A DNA stretch of 64,000 nt from Paraburkholderia unamae (GTDB taxonomy: Bacteria; Pseudomonadota; Gammaproteobacteria; Burkholderiales; Burkholderiaceae), in NCBI RefSeq assembly GCF_003268775.1, contig NZ_QLSU01000031.1, positions 1 to 64,000 on the forward strand, written 5' to 3'. The notes below the pieces were generated by a model. It was given only the letters and a program-made list of their open reading frames with translations, was not told the DNA's origin and did no database searches. Made by a program: the position numbers and the translations under genes. This document shows positions 1-8,691 of the stretch, in pieces; the first letter of the stretch is position 1; every line of letters begins with the position of its first letter.

Positions 1-536
1 CGCAGGTCGGTCGTGACGACTGCGGGCAGCGTCAAAGACAGCGTTTCCGCGCCGCCATCCACTTCACGCGACACGGTGGCCTTGCCATCGGCCACGACAA
101 CCTTCGAAGCGAACGTAGCTTGCGGCAGGTTCGCGAGCGCCGCGAGCATCTGGCCGGTCTGGTTCGAATCGTCGTCGATCGCCTGCTTGCCGAGAATGAC
201 CAACGATGGCTGCTCCTTCTCCACCAGCGCCTTCAGGAGTTTCGCCACGGCGAGCGGCTGGAGGTCTTCATTCGACTCGACCAGGATCGCTCGGTCCGCG
301 CCGATCGCGAGCGCCGTGCGCAGCGTTTCCTGCGCCTGCGCCACACCGGCTGAAACGGCGATCACCTCGGTCGCGACACCCGCTTCCTTCAACCGCACCG
401 CTTCTTCAACGGCGATTTCATCGAACGGGTTCATCGACATCTTCACATTGGCGATGTCGACGCCCGTGCCATCCGACTTCACACGAACCTTCACGTTGTA
501 ATCGACGACCCTTTTCACGCTCACGAGTACCTTCAT
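1..536 (-). CDS. etfB: Electron transfer flavoprotein beta subunit, 3' end outside window
   Basis: The minus-strand reading from ATG 536 begins MKVLVSVKRVVDYNVKVRV and continues with the EtfB signature region (NPFDEIAVEEAVRLKEAG, then LVILGKQAIDDDSNQTGQ). About 178 residues are inside the window, and the family is usually about 250 residues, so roughly the last 70 lie to the left. EtfB pairs with EtfA. The heterodimer carries FAD and AMP and passes electrons from acyl-CoA and other flavin dehydrogenases to ETF:quinone oxidoreductase. A good ribosome site (AGGAAAG) sits just upstream of the ATG. It is transcribed away from the hyu locus; etfA would be expected further left but is not visible. 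Confidence 0.95.
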   Translation of the reverse strand, partial: MKVLVSVKRVVDYNVKVRVKSDGTGVDIANVKMSMNPFDEIAVEEAVRLKEAGVATEVIAVSAGVAQAQETLRTALAIGADRAILVESNEDLQPLAVAKLLKALVEKEQPSLVILGKQAIDDDSNQTGQMLAALANLPQATFASKVVVADGKATVSREVDGGAETLSLTLPAVVTTDL

Positions 537-1098
537 CTTGCTTTCCTTTCGTCCTGCCAGTTCAATTCGGAACCCGGCTCACCCGGCCGGCTTGCGCTTG
601 AACGCGCGCCTCATTTTCATTAGTCATGCGAGCTGACTCGTTTGGCACTGGCCTGTCCCGGTGTTAACCCCTAAGCACACGCGAAGACCAGAAGGGCTCC
701 GCGCCGACGATCCCAAGCATCAAAAAAATTCGAGAAAATTCGCCTTTTTTCGACCTTCAGGGCTTGTAGAAATCGCCCCCTGCACGAGTCGTACGGCATC
801 GTTTGCGACACGCACAGACCACAAACAAACCACTTATAAACAATTACTTACCGAACCTACCCGGCTACCGAACCACCCAGCCAGACGCAAATAATATTGT
901 TCGTGTTGACAGCACTGTAAGACGTCACTCATCATATGTCAACGCGCAAAAAAATGACTTCGAAGCGCAGGACGAACACGGCGAGAACGGCAGCAGGAAA
1001 TGGGCTGACAATGCCCTTTCACGTCCGCCAGGCGTTCGTCAACGGAAATTCGCGGAGCTTCGCGTCCGCATATGTCTTAAGACTTGAACAGGAGAGTC
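537..1098. promoter_or_regulatory. Divergent etfB/hyuA intergenic region
   Basis: This 562-bp gap holds no convincing gene. It is less GC-rich than the flanking coding DNA, notably about 720-960. A TTGACA at 906-911 faces hyuA, and a second TTGACA (complement of 937-942) faces etfB with TACAGT 17 bp away (complement of 914-919). The block CATCATATGTCAAC at 930-943 recurs exactly in front of the minus-strand binding-protein gene near 10962. A perfect 10-bp palindrome, GTCTTAAGAC, lies at 1074-1083, directly before the hyuA ribosome site. ATG-initiated frames here are low-complexity shadows. Confidence 0.6.
930..943. promoter_or_regulatory. Shared operator/promoter block, copy 1
   Basis: CATCATATGTCAAC, identical over 14 bp to 10962-10975. 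Similarity continues on the right side (partly matching A-rich stretch, then ACTTCG) but not on the left. It falls at the expected -10 position of a hyuA-facing TTGACA (906-911), and its complement contains a TTGACA facing etfB. It could be the operator of the FadR-type regulator encoded at 8692-9444, or a conserved promoter element. The sequence alone does not decide between these. Confidence 0.5.
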
Positions 1099-3210
1099 AT
1101 GGTGGCCAGTCACGACAAGGCACGGGTGGGCGTCGACATCGGTGGAACCTTCACCGACGTTGCGCTGGAACTGGGTGGAAAGCTTTTCTCCACCAAGGTC
1201 CTCACGGACTACACAGCGCCCGAGCGCGCGATCATCAAGGGCATCGGCATCGTGGCCGACAAGGCCGGCATTGGTCTGAAGGATATCGGCGTCATCATCC
1301 ACGGCACGACCCTCGCAACGAACGCGCTGATCGAGCGACGCGGCGCGAAAACGGCTTTCATTACCACCCAGGGTTTCCGCGACACGATCGAGATGCGCAC
1401 GGAAAACCGCTTCGAACAGTACGACCTGAACATCAAGCTGCCGCCGCCGCTCATCGAGCGCTGCGACCGCTTTACGCTCGCCGAGCGCGTCGACGCGCAG
1501 GGCGGCGTCCTCCTTACGCCGACCGAGGCGCAGATTTCCGCCATCGTGGATCGCATCGAGCAAGGCGGCTACGAGAGCGTGGCGGTTGGCTTCATCCACG
1601 CCTATGTCAACGGCGCGCACGAGCGCGCGATGCGCGAGGCGCTCGAAAAGCGGCTGCCGCATGTGTCGGTTTCGATTTCGAGCGAAGTGTCGCCGCAGAT
1701 CCGCGAGTTCGAACGCTTCAACACCGTCTGCGCGAACGCCTACGTTCGCCCCATCATGAAGTCGTATCTGGACCGCCTGCTCGGTGAAGTCCGGGCCGCT
1801 GGCGCGGTGTGTCCGATCTTCATCATCCATTCGGGCGGCGGCATCGTGTCGATCGAAAGCGCTTCGGAGTTTCCGGTGCGCCTCGTCGAATCCGGCCCGG
1901 CGGGCGGCGCGATCTTCGCCGCGCACATTGCCGCGCGCTACGATCTCAACACGGTCCTCTCGTTCGACATGGGCGGTACGACGGCGAAGATCTGTCTCAT
2001 CGACGATCTCACGCCGAAGACGGCCAATACGTTCGAAGTCGCGCGCACGTATCGCTTCAAGAAGGGCAGCGGCATGCCCATTTCGATCCCGGTCGTCGAG
2101 ATGGTCGAGATCGGCGCGGGCGGCGGCTCCATCGCTTCGCTCGACGTGATGCGGCAGATTCGCGTGGGCCCGCACAGCGCCGCGTCCGAGCCGGGTCCGG
2201 CGTGTTATCAGCGCGGCGGCGACCAGCCCACCGTGACGGACGCCGACCTGCTGCTCGGCCGCCTCGATCCCGCGAACTTCGCGGGCGGCAGCATCCTGCT
2301 TTCGAAGGACAACGCCGCCAGCGCCATGGTTGTGAAGGTGGGCGGCACGATTCACCTGAGCCCGGAAGAAACGGCCTACGGCGTCGCGGAAGTGGTCGAC
2401 GAGAACATGAGCAACGCCGCGCGCGTTCACGCGGTCGAAAGCGGCAAGGACATCGGCGACTACACGATGATCACCTTCGGCGGTGCGGGTCCGCTTCACG
2501 CCGCGCGCTTATGCGAGAAAAGCGGCATCAAGAAGTTCATCGTGCCGCCGGGTGCGGGTGTGGGTTCGGCAATCGGCTTTCTGCGCGCGCCGTTCGGCTA
2601 CGAAAGCGTTCGCAGCGCGACCATGCGCTTCAACGACTTCAACGCCGACGTGCTCAACGAAATCGTCGGCCAGTTGAGCGAAGAAGCGCTGCACTTCGCT
2701 CGCCAGGGCTCGGGCGATGCGGAACCCCAGGTCGAAGTCAAGGCGTTCATGCGCTATGTCGGCCAGGGCTGGGAAATTCCGGTGGCCTTTCCGTACCGCC
2801 AGTTCGCCGCGCAAGATCGCACCGCATTTGCCGAGGCATTTACCCGCGCCTACACGCAGTTCTTCGGCCGCCCCATCGACGGCCTCGACATCGAGATCGT
2901 GAGTTGGGCCGTGAAGGCAAGCTCGCCGCTGCCGCCGGTCGAGCGTCTCCAGCTCGTCAGCTCTCGCGACGCCGTCACGCCGGCCAGCACCCGGCAGATT
3001 TTCGATGCGGCGCTTTCGCGCTTCGTCGAAGCCGCCATCGTGGAGCGCGGCTCGCTGAAGGTTGGCGAAAGCGTGAAGGGCCCGGCCATCATCGTCGAGC
3101 CGGAAACCTCGACGCTCGTGACCTCGTCCTTCGACGCCATGGTCCAGCCCGACGGCTGTCTGCTCGTTGTCGCCAAAGAACTGAACGCCGCCCGCGCGAA
3201 CCAGGAGTAA
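1099..3210 (+). CDS. hyuA: HyuA-type ATP-dependent hydantoinase/oxoprolinase subunit A
   Basis: 704 residues, the usual size for HyuA/acetophenone-carboxylase alpha-type subunits. The N-terminal Hydant_A_N domain has GVDIGGTFTDV (residues 11-21) and IHGTTLATN (about 67-75). The ATPase-fold core follows, with SGPAGG near 265, SFDMGGTTAKICLI near 288 and FGGAGPLHAA near 460. Family members couple ATP hydrolysis to opening of a lactam or hydantoin ring, or to carboxylation, in the cytoplasm with subunit B. I chose ATG 1099 because AGGAGAG precedes it at ideal spacing; a TTG at 1084 is also in frame. The gene leads a tight operon, and subunit B starts 3 bp after its stop. The substrate is unknown. 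Neighbouring dehydrogenases and oxidases argue for a sugar-lactam or amino-acid-derived compound, but that is inference. Confidence 0.88.
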   Translation: MVASHDKARVGVDIGGTFTDVALELGGKLFSTKVLTDYTAPERAIIKGIGIVADKAGIGLKDIGVIIHGTTLATNALIERRGAKTAFITTQGFRDTIEMRTENRFEQYDLNIKLPPPLIERCDRFTLAERVDAQGGVLLTPTEAQISAIVDRIEQGGYESVAVGFIHAYVNGAHERAMREALEKRLPHVSVSISSEVSPQIREFERFNTVCANAYVRPIMKSYLDRLLGEVRAAGAVCPIFIIHSGGGIVSIESASEFPVRLVESGPAGGAIFAAHIAARYDLNTVLSFDMGGTTAKICLIDDLTPKTANTFEVARTYRFKKGSGMPISIPVVEMVEIGAGGGSIASLDVMRQIRVGPHSAASEPGPACYQRGGDQPTVTDADLLLGRLDPANFAGGSILLSKDNAASAMVVKVGGTIHLSPEETAYGVAEVVDENMSNAARVHAVESGKDIGDYTMITFGGAGPLHAARLCEKSGIKKFIVPPGAGVGSAIGFLRAPFGYESVRSATMRFNDFNADVLNEIVGQLSEEALHFARQGSGDAEPQVEVKAFMRYVGQGWEIPVAFPYRQFAAQDRTAFAEAFTRAYTQFFGRPIDGLDIEIVSWAVKASSPLPPVERLQLVSSRDAVTPASTRQIFDAALSRFVEAAIVERGSLKVGESVKGPAIIVEPETSTLVTSSFDAMVQPDGCLLVVAKELNAARANQE

Positions 3211-3213
3211 AGC

Positions 3214-4896
3214 ATGTCTCTCAGCAATCTCGACACCATCCACATGCAGGTCATGTGGAACCGCCTGATCTCCGTGGTCGAAGAACAGGCAATGGCACTC
3301 ATCCGCACGGCCTTCAGCACCAGCGTGCGCGAAGCCGGCGACCTCTCCGCCGGCATTTTCGACAAGCGCGGCCGCATGCTGGCGCAAGCCGTCACCGGCA
3401 CGCCGGGGCACGTCAACACGATGGCCGAAGCCGTCGAGCACTTCATGAACGACATCGGCGTGGAGCGCATGTATGAAGGCGACGTGTACCTCACGAACGA
3501 CCCGTGGAAAGGCACGGGACACCTGCACGACTTCACGGTGGTCTCTCCCTCGTTCCACAACGGCGAGCTGATCGGTTACTTCGCGAGCACGGCGCACGTC
3601 GTGGACATCGGCGGCCGCGGCTTCGGCCCGGATTCGCGCGAGATCTACGAAGAAGGTCTCTTCGTGCCGATCATGAAGCTGATCGAGCGCGGCGAAGTCA
3701 ATCGCGACCTCGTCAATATCATCCGCAACAACGTGCGCGAGGCGGACAAGGTGGTGGGCGACCTCTACGCCCTCGCCTCCTGCAACGAAACGGGCCACAA
3801 GCGTCTGATCGAAATGCTCAAGGAATTCGATCTCAAGGACGTCGAAGGAATCGGTGAATTCATTCTCGCGCGCAGCCGCGAAGCGACGCTCGAACGAATC
3901 GCCGCGCTGCCCAGGGAAACCGCGACGAACGACATGACGCTCGACGGCTACGACACGCCGGTCAAGCTGAACGTCACGCTCACCGTGGGCGACGATCATC
4001 TCCTCGCCGATTTCGCGGGCACGTCGCCGGCAAGCCCCTTCGGGATCAACGTGCCGCTGCTGTATGCGAAGGCGTACGCGTGTTACGGCCTTAAGTGCAT
4101 CATCGCTCCGGAAGTGCCGAACAACGCGGCGTCGCTCGAACCGTTCCGCGTCCAGGCGCCCGCAGGCTGCATCCTGAACGCGCAGCGCCCAAGCCCGGTT
4201 GCCGTGCGCCACGTACTCGGCCACTTCGTGCCCGATCTCGTGCTCGGCGCACTGAACAAGGTGCTGCCGCACCGCGTGCCGGCCGAAGGCTCCGGCGCAT
4301 TGTGGAACCTGCACGTGAGCGCACGCCCGGCGCGCGAAGGCTCCGGCCTCAAGGGCAGCGAGATCCTGATGTTCAACAGCGGCGGCACCGGCGCGCGCGC
4401 GGAACTCGACGGCCTTTCCGCCACGGCTTTTCCGAGCGGCGTTCACGCGATGTCGGTCGAAGCGACGGAACAGGTCGGCCCGATCGTCGTCTGGCGCAAG
4501 GAAATGCGCTCGGGTTCCGGCGGCGCGGGCGAGCATCGCGGCGGCCTCGGCCAGATCGTGGAGATCGGCCCGCGCGACGGCTATCACTTCCGCTTCAACG
4601 CGATGTTCGATCGCATCGATCACCCGGCGCGCGGGCAGTCCGGCGGCCAATCCGGCGCGGCGGGTGCGGTCACGCTTTCCGATGGCTCGCGCATGAAAGG
4701 CAAAGGCACGCAGGCGGTCGCGGAGCATGAGCGCGTCACGCTCTCGCTGCCCGGCGGCGGCGGCGTCGGATCGCCGTCGCGGCGCGATCACGCAGCGCTC
4801 CTGCGGGACATCCGCAATGAATATATTTCGGAAGCGCAATTGCAGGAAGATTATGGACTGACGCTCGACGCGCTGCATGCGTCGGTCACCCGGTAA
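3214..4896 (+). CDS. hyuB: HyuB-type hydantoinase/oxoprolinase subunit B
   Basis: 560 residues with the Hydantoinase_B fold: an early SAGIFDKRGRMLAQ segment, then GTPGHVNTM, YLTNDPWKGTGHLHDF, and the metal/active-site-like stretch ASTAHVVDIGGR. A glycine-rich C-terminal part (SGGAGEHRGGLGQ, LPGGGGVG) is typical of the family. It is the partner of the preceding HyuA and together they should form the ATP-driven amidohydrolase or carboxylase. The ATG follows the subunit A stop by 3 bp, and the AGGAG at the end of hyuA serves as its ribosome site, so the two are translationally linked. It lacks the extra domains seen in fused eukaryotic 5-oxoprolinases. Which lactam or hydantoin it opens cannot be read from the sequence. 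Confidence 0.87.
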   Translation: MSLSNLDTIHMQVMWNRLISVVEEQAMALIRTAFSTSVREAGDLSAGIFDKRGRMLAQAVTGTPGHVNTMAEAVEHFMNDIGVERMYEGDVYLTNDPWKGTGHLHDFTVVSPSFHNGELIGYFASTAHVVDIGGRGFGPDSREIYEEGLFVPIMKLIERGEVNRDLVNIIRNNVREADKVVGDLYALASCNETGHKRLIEMLKEFDLKDVEGIGEFILARSREATLERIAALPRETATNDMTLDGYDTPVKLNVTLTVGDDHLLADFAGTSPASPFGINVPLLYAKAYACYGLKCIIAPEVPNNAASLEPFRVQAPAGCILNAQRPSPVAVRHVLGHFVPDLVLGALNKVLPHRVPAEGSGALWNLHVSARPAREGSGLKGSEILMFNSGGTGARAELDGLSATAFPSGVHAMSVEATEQVGPIVVWRKEMRSGSGGAGEHRGGLGQIVEIGPRDGYHFRFNAMFDRIDHPARGQSGGQSGAAGAVTLSDGSRMKGKGTQAVAEHERVTLSLPGGGGVGSPSRRDHAALLRDIRNEYISEAQLQEDYGLTLDALHASVTR

Positions 4897-4906
4897 GGAG
4901 CACAGC

Positions 4907-5737
4907 ATGCCTGAGATTCAAACGCCCCCCTTCAAGAACATCCTGATCACCGGCGCGGCCGGTGCGCTCGGCACGGTCCTGCGCGAATCGCTGCGCCCTT
5001 ATGCCGAAACGCTCACGCTCAGCGATCGCAGCGCGCTTGGCGAGACGCGCGAAAACGAACGGCATGTCGTCTGCGATCTGGCCGATCGCGATGCGGTGTT
5101 CGAAATGATGAAGGGCGTCGACATGGTGATTCACCTGGGCGGCGCGCCCAGGGAAAATACCTTCCAGGTCATTCTCGATTCGAACATCGTCGGCAGCTAC
5201 CACATTTACGAAGCCGCGCGCCAATGCGGCGTGAAGCGGGTGATTTACGCAAGCTCGGTTCACGCAATCGGCTTCTACGAGTGCACGCAGACCATCGACG
5301 CGAACGTGCCGCAGCGTCCCGACAGTCTGTATGGCGTGAGCAAGACGTTCGTGGAGAACCTCTCGCGCTACTACTTCGACAAGTTCGGCATCGAGTCCGT
5401 CTGCGTGCGGATCGGATCGTGCTTCCCCAAGCCCGTCGATCGCCGCATGCTCGCCACGTGGCTCTCCTATGACGACTTCTCGCATCTGTGCGAGCGCGCC
5501 CTGATGGCGCCGAGCGTCGGCCATATGGTCGTGTACGGCAATTCGGCCAACAGCGCGAACTTCTGGGACAACACGCAGGCCGCGTACCTCGGCTTCCGCC
5601 CGCAGGATTCGGCCGATGCGTACCGCGCCGAGGTGTATGCCAACACGCCGACGCCCGATCCCCGTCACCCGGCCGTGCGCTTCCAGGGCGGATCGTTCGC
5701 GGCCGACGGCCACTTCGAAGACCCGAAAACGAACTGA
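4907..5737 (+). CDS. NAD-dependent epimerase/dehydrogenase, uronate-dehydrogenase-like
   Basis: 276 residues, an extended-SDR Rossmann protein. It has a GAAGALG nucleotide-binding loop (about 17-23), HLGGAP, YASSVHAIGFY, the catalytic YGVSK pair, and the long block VRIGSCFPKP...RMLATWLSYDD...FWDNTQAAYLGFRPQDSAD. From memory this block is characteristic of bacterial uronate dehydrogenases (Udh), which oxidise glucuronate or galacturonate to aldarolactones. ATG 4907 follows the hyuB stop by 10 bp with TAAGGAG upstream, so it belongs to the hyu operon. A Udh-like enzyme beside a lactam-opening HyuAB pair suggests a cyclic ester/lactam sugar-acid route. The real substrate may differ from uronate. 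Confidence 0.78.
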   Translation: MPEIQTPPFKNILITGAAGALGTVLRESLRPYAETLTLSDRSALGETRENERHVVCDLADRDAVFEMMKGVDMVIHLGGAPRENTFQVILDSNIVGSYHIYEAARQCGVKRVIYASSVHAIGFYECTQTIDANVPQRPDSLYGVSKTFVENLSRYYFDKFGIESVCVRIGSCFPKPVDRRMLATWLSYDDFSHLCERALMAPSVGHMVVYGNSANSANFWDNTQAAYLGFRPQDSADAYRAEVYANTPTPDPRHPAVRFQGGSFAADGHFEDPKTN

Positions 5738-5774
5738 TACTCGCGCCCCCACCTCCTGTCTGGAACTTACCAAG

Positions 5775-6971
5775 ATGGCACAACAGGCATCAAAGACCCA
5801 TTACGATGTGGTCATCGTGGGTGGCGCTGTCGTCGGCAGCGCCACCGCGTACTTCCTCGCGAAGAACCCGGACTTCAACGGCTCGGTGCTCGTGATCGAG
5901 CGCGATCCGACTTACGCGCAGTCGGCAACCGCGCTGTCCAGCGCGTCGATACGCCACCAGTTCTCGAACCCGCTGAATATCCAGATCTCGCGATTCGGCA
6001 CCGACTTCATCCGCAACTTCCACGAACGGGTGGAAGTCGACGGCGACGCGCCCGAGCTTGGCTTCAAGGAAAACGGCTACCTGTATCTGGGCGACGCCAG
6101 GGGCGCGCCGATGTTCGAGCGCAACTACGCAACCCAGCGCGAGAACGGCGCGGACGTCGTGCTGCTCGACCCCGAGCAGCTTGCGGCGCGCTTTCCGTGG
6201 CTCAACACCGATCAGCTTGTCAACGGCGTGTACGGCCAGTCCGGCGAGGGCTGGTTCGACAGCTACGGCCTGCTTCAAGGCATGCGCAAGAAGGCGCGCG
6301 CGCTCGGGATCGAATACATCGAGAACGAGGTCGTGAACGTCCTGCGCGAAGGCTCGAAAGTCACCGGCGTCGTGCTGAAAAGCGGTGAAACCATTGGCTG
6401 CGGCGTCATGGTGAATGCGTCGGGCACGCGCGGCCCGGCAATGGCGCGGCTCGCCGGCCTCGACATTCCCGTCGAACCGCGCAAGCGCTGCCTCTTCGTT
6501 TTCGACTGCCGCACGCCGCTCGAAGGCGTCGTGCCGCTGACGATCGATACGACCGGGATCTTCTTCCGGCCGGAGGGAAAGTATTACCTCACCGGCTGCT
6601 ACCCCGACCCCGACCCGCTCGCCGACGTCAACGACTTCGACGTCATTCATTCGGAGTTCGAAGAGATCATCTGGCCGGCGCTGGCCGAGCGCGTTCCCGC
6701 CTTCGAAGCCATCAAGGTCGTGAACGCGTGGGCAGGTCACTACGACTTCTGCATGCTGGACCACAACGCGATCGTCGGACCGCACGCGGAAGTCACGAAC
6801 TTCCTGTTCGCCAACGGCTTTAGCGGACACGGACTGCAACAGTCACCCGCGATCGGACGCGGCCTGAGCGAGTTGATCGCCTATGGCGAGTATCGCTCGC
6901 TGGATCTGCGTCCGCTCGGTTACGAGCGGGTCGTCGAGAACCGCCCCTTCCTCGAGGAAGGCGTGATCTGA
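5775..6971 (+). CDS. FAD-dependent oxidoreductase (DAO family)
   Basis: 398 residues. It starts with a dinucleotide-binding motif, VVIVGGAVVGSATA (about 12-25), has SSASIRHQFSNPLN after it, and ends with the DAO-type loop NGFSGHGLQQSPAIGRGLSELI, which closes over the flavin. The overall layout resembles sarcosine/glycine oxidase and FOXRED1-like proteins, which oxidise secondary or primary amines or 2-hydroxy acids with FAD. ATG 5775 was chosen because upstream in-frame sequence overlaps the previous gene and does not look like protein. The ribosome site is weak. It lies 37 bp after the Udh-like gene in the same orientation. It probably oxidises an amino or hydroxy intermediate of the hyu pathway (inference). 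Confidence 0.8.
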   Translation: MAQQASKTHYDVVIVGGAVVGSATAYFLAKNPDFNGSVLVIERDPTYAQSATALSSASIRHQFSNPLNIQISRFGTDFIRNFHERVEVDGDAPELGFKENGYLYLGDARGAPMFERNYATQRENGADVVLLDPEQLAARFPWLNTDQLVNGVYGQSGEGWFDSYGLLQGMRKKARALGIEYIENEVVNVLREGSKVTGVVLKSGETIGCGVMVNASGTRGPAMARLAGLDIPVEPRKRCLFVFDCRTPLEGVVPLTIDTTGIFFRPEGKYYLTGCYPDPDPLADVNDFDVIHSEFEEIIWPALAERVPAFEAIKVVNAWAGHYDFCMLDHNAIVGPHAEVTNFLFANGFSGHGLQQSPAIGRGLSELIAYGEYRSLDLRPLGYERVVENRPFLEEGVI

Positions 6972-7004
6972 ACTGCGCCAACGGTGCCCACGGAATAGAA
7001 CGAG

Positions 7005-7745
7005 ATGAAACCTTCCATCTACCAACGCGCCGTGGTCACCGGCGCGTCGAGCGGAATCGGGCGCGCAATCGCCCGCAAGCTGGCCGGCGACGGCATGCAC
7101 GTGTATGCGCTTGGCCGCGACCTGGCTGCGCTCGAAACCCTGGCGAGCGAGGGCAATATCACGCCCGTCGCGCTCGACCTGCGGGACTTGACGCCGCTGC
7201 GCGATCTCTTCGAGCAGGTTGAGATCGACGTCGTGGTCAACAACGCGGGGCTGCTGCCGGGCCTCGCGCCCTTCCCCGCCAGCTCGCCCGACGACATCGA
7301 CAGCATGATCGACGTGAACCTGCGCGCGCCCCTGCACCTCGCGCATCTGGCGCTGGCCGGGATGACGCGCCGCAAGCGCGGGCATCTCTTCTTCGTGGGT
7401 TCGAGCGCGGGTCGTTTCCCGCATCCCAATACGGCCGTCTACGGTGCGACGAAGGCCGCGATCAGCCTCTTTTGCGACTCGTTGCGCTGCGACCTGCTCG
7501 GCAGCAACGTGCGCGTCACGGAGATCGCACCGGGCCGCGTGCAGACCAATCTGTATCGCACGGCGCTGGGCGAGCAGGCGGCGAACCAGAAGCTCTACGA
7601 GGCCTATCGCTCGATCCAGCCCGAACACATCGCGGAACTCATCGCCACGGCGCTCAACCTGCCCGAGTATGTGGATGTATCGCGCCTGGAAGTCTTTCCG
7701 ACCGACCAGGCGCCAGGCGGATCACACATCGTTTCCATGAAGTAA
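7005..7745 (+). CDS. Short-chain dehydrogenase, 3-hydroxy-acid/serine dehydrogenase-like
   Basis: 246 residues, classical SDR. TGASSGIG at 12-19 binds NAD(P), NNAG lies near 81, and the catalytic Tyr146 and Lys150 sit in VYGATKAA with the preceding GSSAG serines. The C-terminal segment (IQPEHIAELIATALNLPEYVDVSRLEVFPT) is the pattern of the YdfG group, which oxidises L-allo-threonine, serine and related 3-hydroxy acids. It is the fifth gene of the hyu operon, 33 bp after the FAD oxidase. A role in oxidising a hydroxy intermediate is likely; the exact substrate is unknown. Confidence 0.82.
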   Translation: MKPSIYQRAVVTGASSGIGRAIARKLAGDGMHVYALGRDLAALETLASEGNITPVALDLRDLTPLRDLFEQVEIDVVVNNAGLLPGLAPFPASSPDDIDSMIDVNLRAPLHLAHLALAGMTRRKRGHLFFVGSSAGRFPHPNTAVYGATKAAISLFCDSLRCDLLGSNVRVTEIAPGRVQTNLYRTALGEQAANQKLYEAYRSIQPEHIAELIATALNLPEYVDVSRLEVFPTDQAPGGSHIVSMK

Positions 7746-7764
7746 TTGCGGAGCCCTCTCAGCC

Positions 7765-8517
7765 ATGAAGAACCAGAAAGTCGTAATCGTCGGCGGTGCA
7801 TCCGGCCTCGGCCTGTCGATCGCCAACCTGATGCTGGCGGACGGCGCGGACAGCGTCGCGCTGATCGACAAGAACGGCCCGCTGCTGGACGACACCGTTG
7901 GGGCGCTCACCGCGCAAGGCCATCGGGTCGTTGGCGTGGAAGGCGACATCACGCGCAAGGCGTCGGCCCACGAGGCGTTCGCGAAGGCGCTTGACGCGCT
8001 CGGCCGGGTGGACTGCCTCGTCAACAGCGCGGCGATCTATCCGCGACGCCCGATCCTCGAGATCTCCGATGACGAGTGGGACCTCGAAAACGCGGTCAAC
8101 ATCAAGGGCACTTACCACATGATGGTCGCCGCGATCGAGCACATGCGCAGCCGCGCGAAGGTCGAGCCGAACGTGGCAGGCCGCATTGTGAACATCACTT
8201 CCGTCGACGCCTTCAAGGCGCATCCGCAGAACGCCCACTACGCCGCGACGAAAGCGGCCGTCGTGAGCCTGACCAGATCGTTCGCGCAGGAAGTGGCGAA
8301 AGACGGCATTCTCGTCAATTCCGTCGCGCCCGCGGGATTCGCAACCGAGCGCGCCAAAAAGCTCGGATTCCTCGGCGAACTCGCCGCCGCGAACCCGCTC
8401 GGGCGCGCCGCGGAACCGGAGGAAATCGCGCACTGGGTGGTCATGATGGCCAGCAGCCGGAACACCTATGCAACGGGAGAAAACGTGATCGTCAGCGGAG
8501 GCTATATCTACGCCTGA
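7765..8517 (+). CDS. Short-chain dehydrogenase/reductase
   Basis: 250 residues, classical SDR with GGASGLG (9-15) as the cofactor loop, NSAA in place of the usual NNAG, and Tyr159/Lys163 in HYAATKAA. The C-terminus (NPLGRAAEPEEIAHWVVMMAS...GENVIVSGGYIYA) is the standard FabG-like tail. A GGAG ribosome site lies 12 bp before the ATG. It is the last gene of the hyu operon: 19 bp separate it from the other SDR, and a hairpin follows its stop. Two SDRs, an extended SDR and a flavin oxidase in one operon imply several oxidation steps on one substrate. Confidence 0.83.
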   Translation: MKNQKVVIVGGASGLGLSIANLMLADGADSVALIDKNGPLLDDTVGALTAQGHRVVGVEGDITRKASAHEAFAKALDALGRVDCLVNSAAIYPRRPILEISDDEWDLENAVNIKGTYHMMVAAIEHMRSRAKVEPNVAGRIVNITSVDAFKAHPQNAHYAATKAAVVSLTRSFAQEVAKDGILVNSVAPAGFATERAKKLGFLGELAAANPLGRAAEPEEIAHWVVMMASSRNTYATGENVIVSGGYIYA

Positions 8518-8528
8518 CGAAGATCAAA

Positions 8529-8560
8529 AGCCCTGCCCTCCGCGCTCCGGGGGCGGGGCT
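8529..8560 (+). terminator. Hairpin after the hyu operon
   Basis: Ten-bp stem (AGCCCTGCCC at 8529-8538 with GGGCGGGGCT at 8551-8560, one G-T wobble) that starts 11 bp after the last SDR stop. There is no T-tract, so it is either an imperfect intrinsic terminator or a 3'-end stabilising stem. Confidence 0.5.
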
Positions 8561-8587
8561 GCTCCCATCGGACTGTGGTAAAGTCGT

Positions 8588-8603
8588 CGTAATATGTCAT
8601 ACG
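8588..8603. promoter_or_regulatory. Candidate FadR-type autoregulatory site
   Basis: CGTAATATGTCATACG has matching inverted ends (CGTA/TACG) and shares the core ATATGTCA with the blocks at 930-943 and 10962-10975. It lies about 90 bp before the start of the FadR-type regulator gene, a position suited to autoregulation. The assignment rests on position and a shared 8-mer only. Confidence 0.4.
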
Positions 8604-8691
8604 GCGCAGGTCAGACAAGATCCACGCGCCACGCGGTCCGTCTGCATCCGTGAATTGCAGCGCTCTCCTGATCCGGTGTGGAGCACTCGGA

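Noticed and set aside
1039..4908. Long antisense open frames across hyuA and hyuB
   Set aside because: They are rich in Arg, His and Asp without domains and mirror GC-rich third positions of the real genes.
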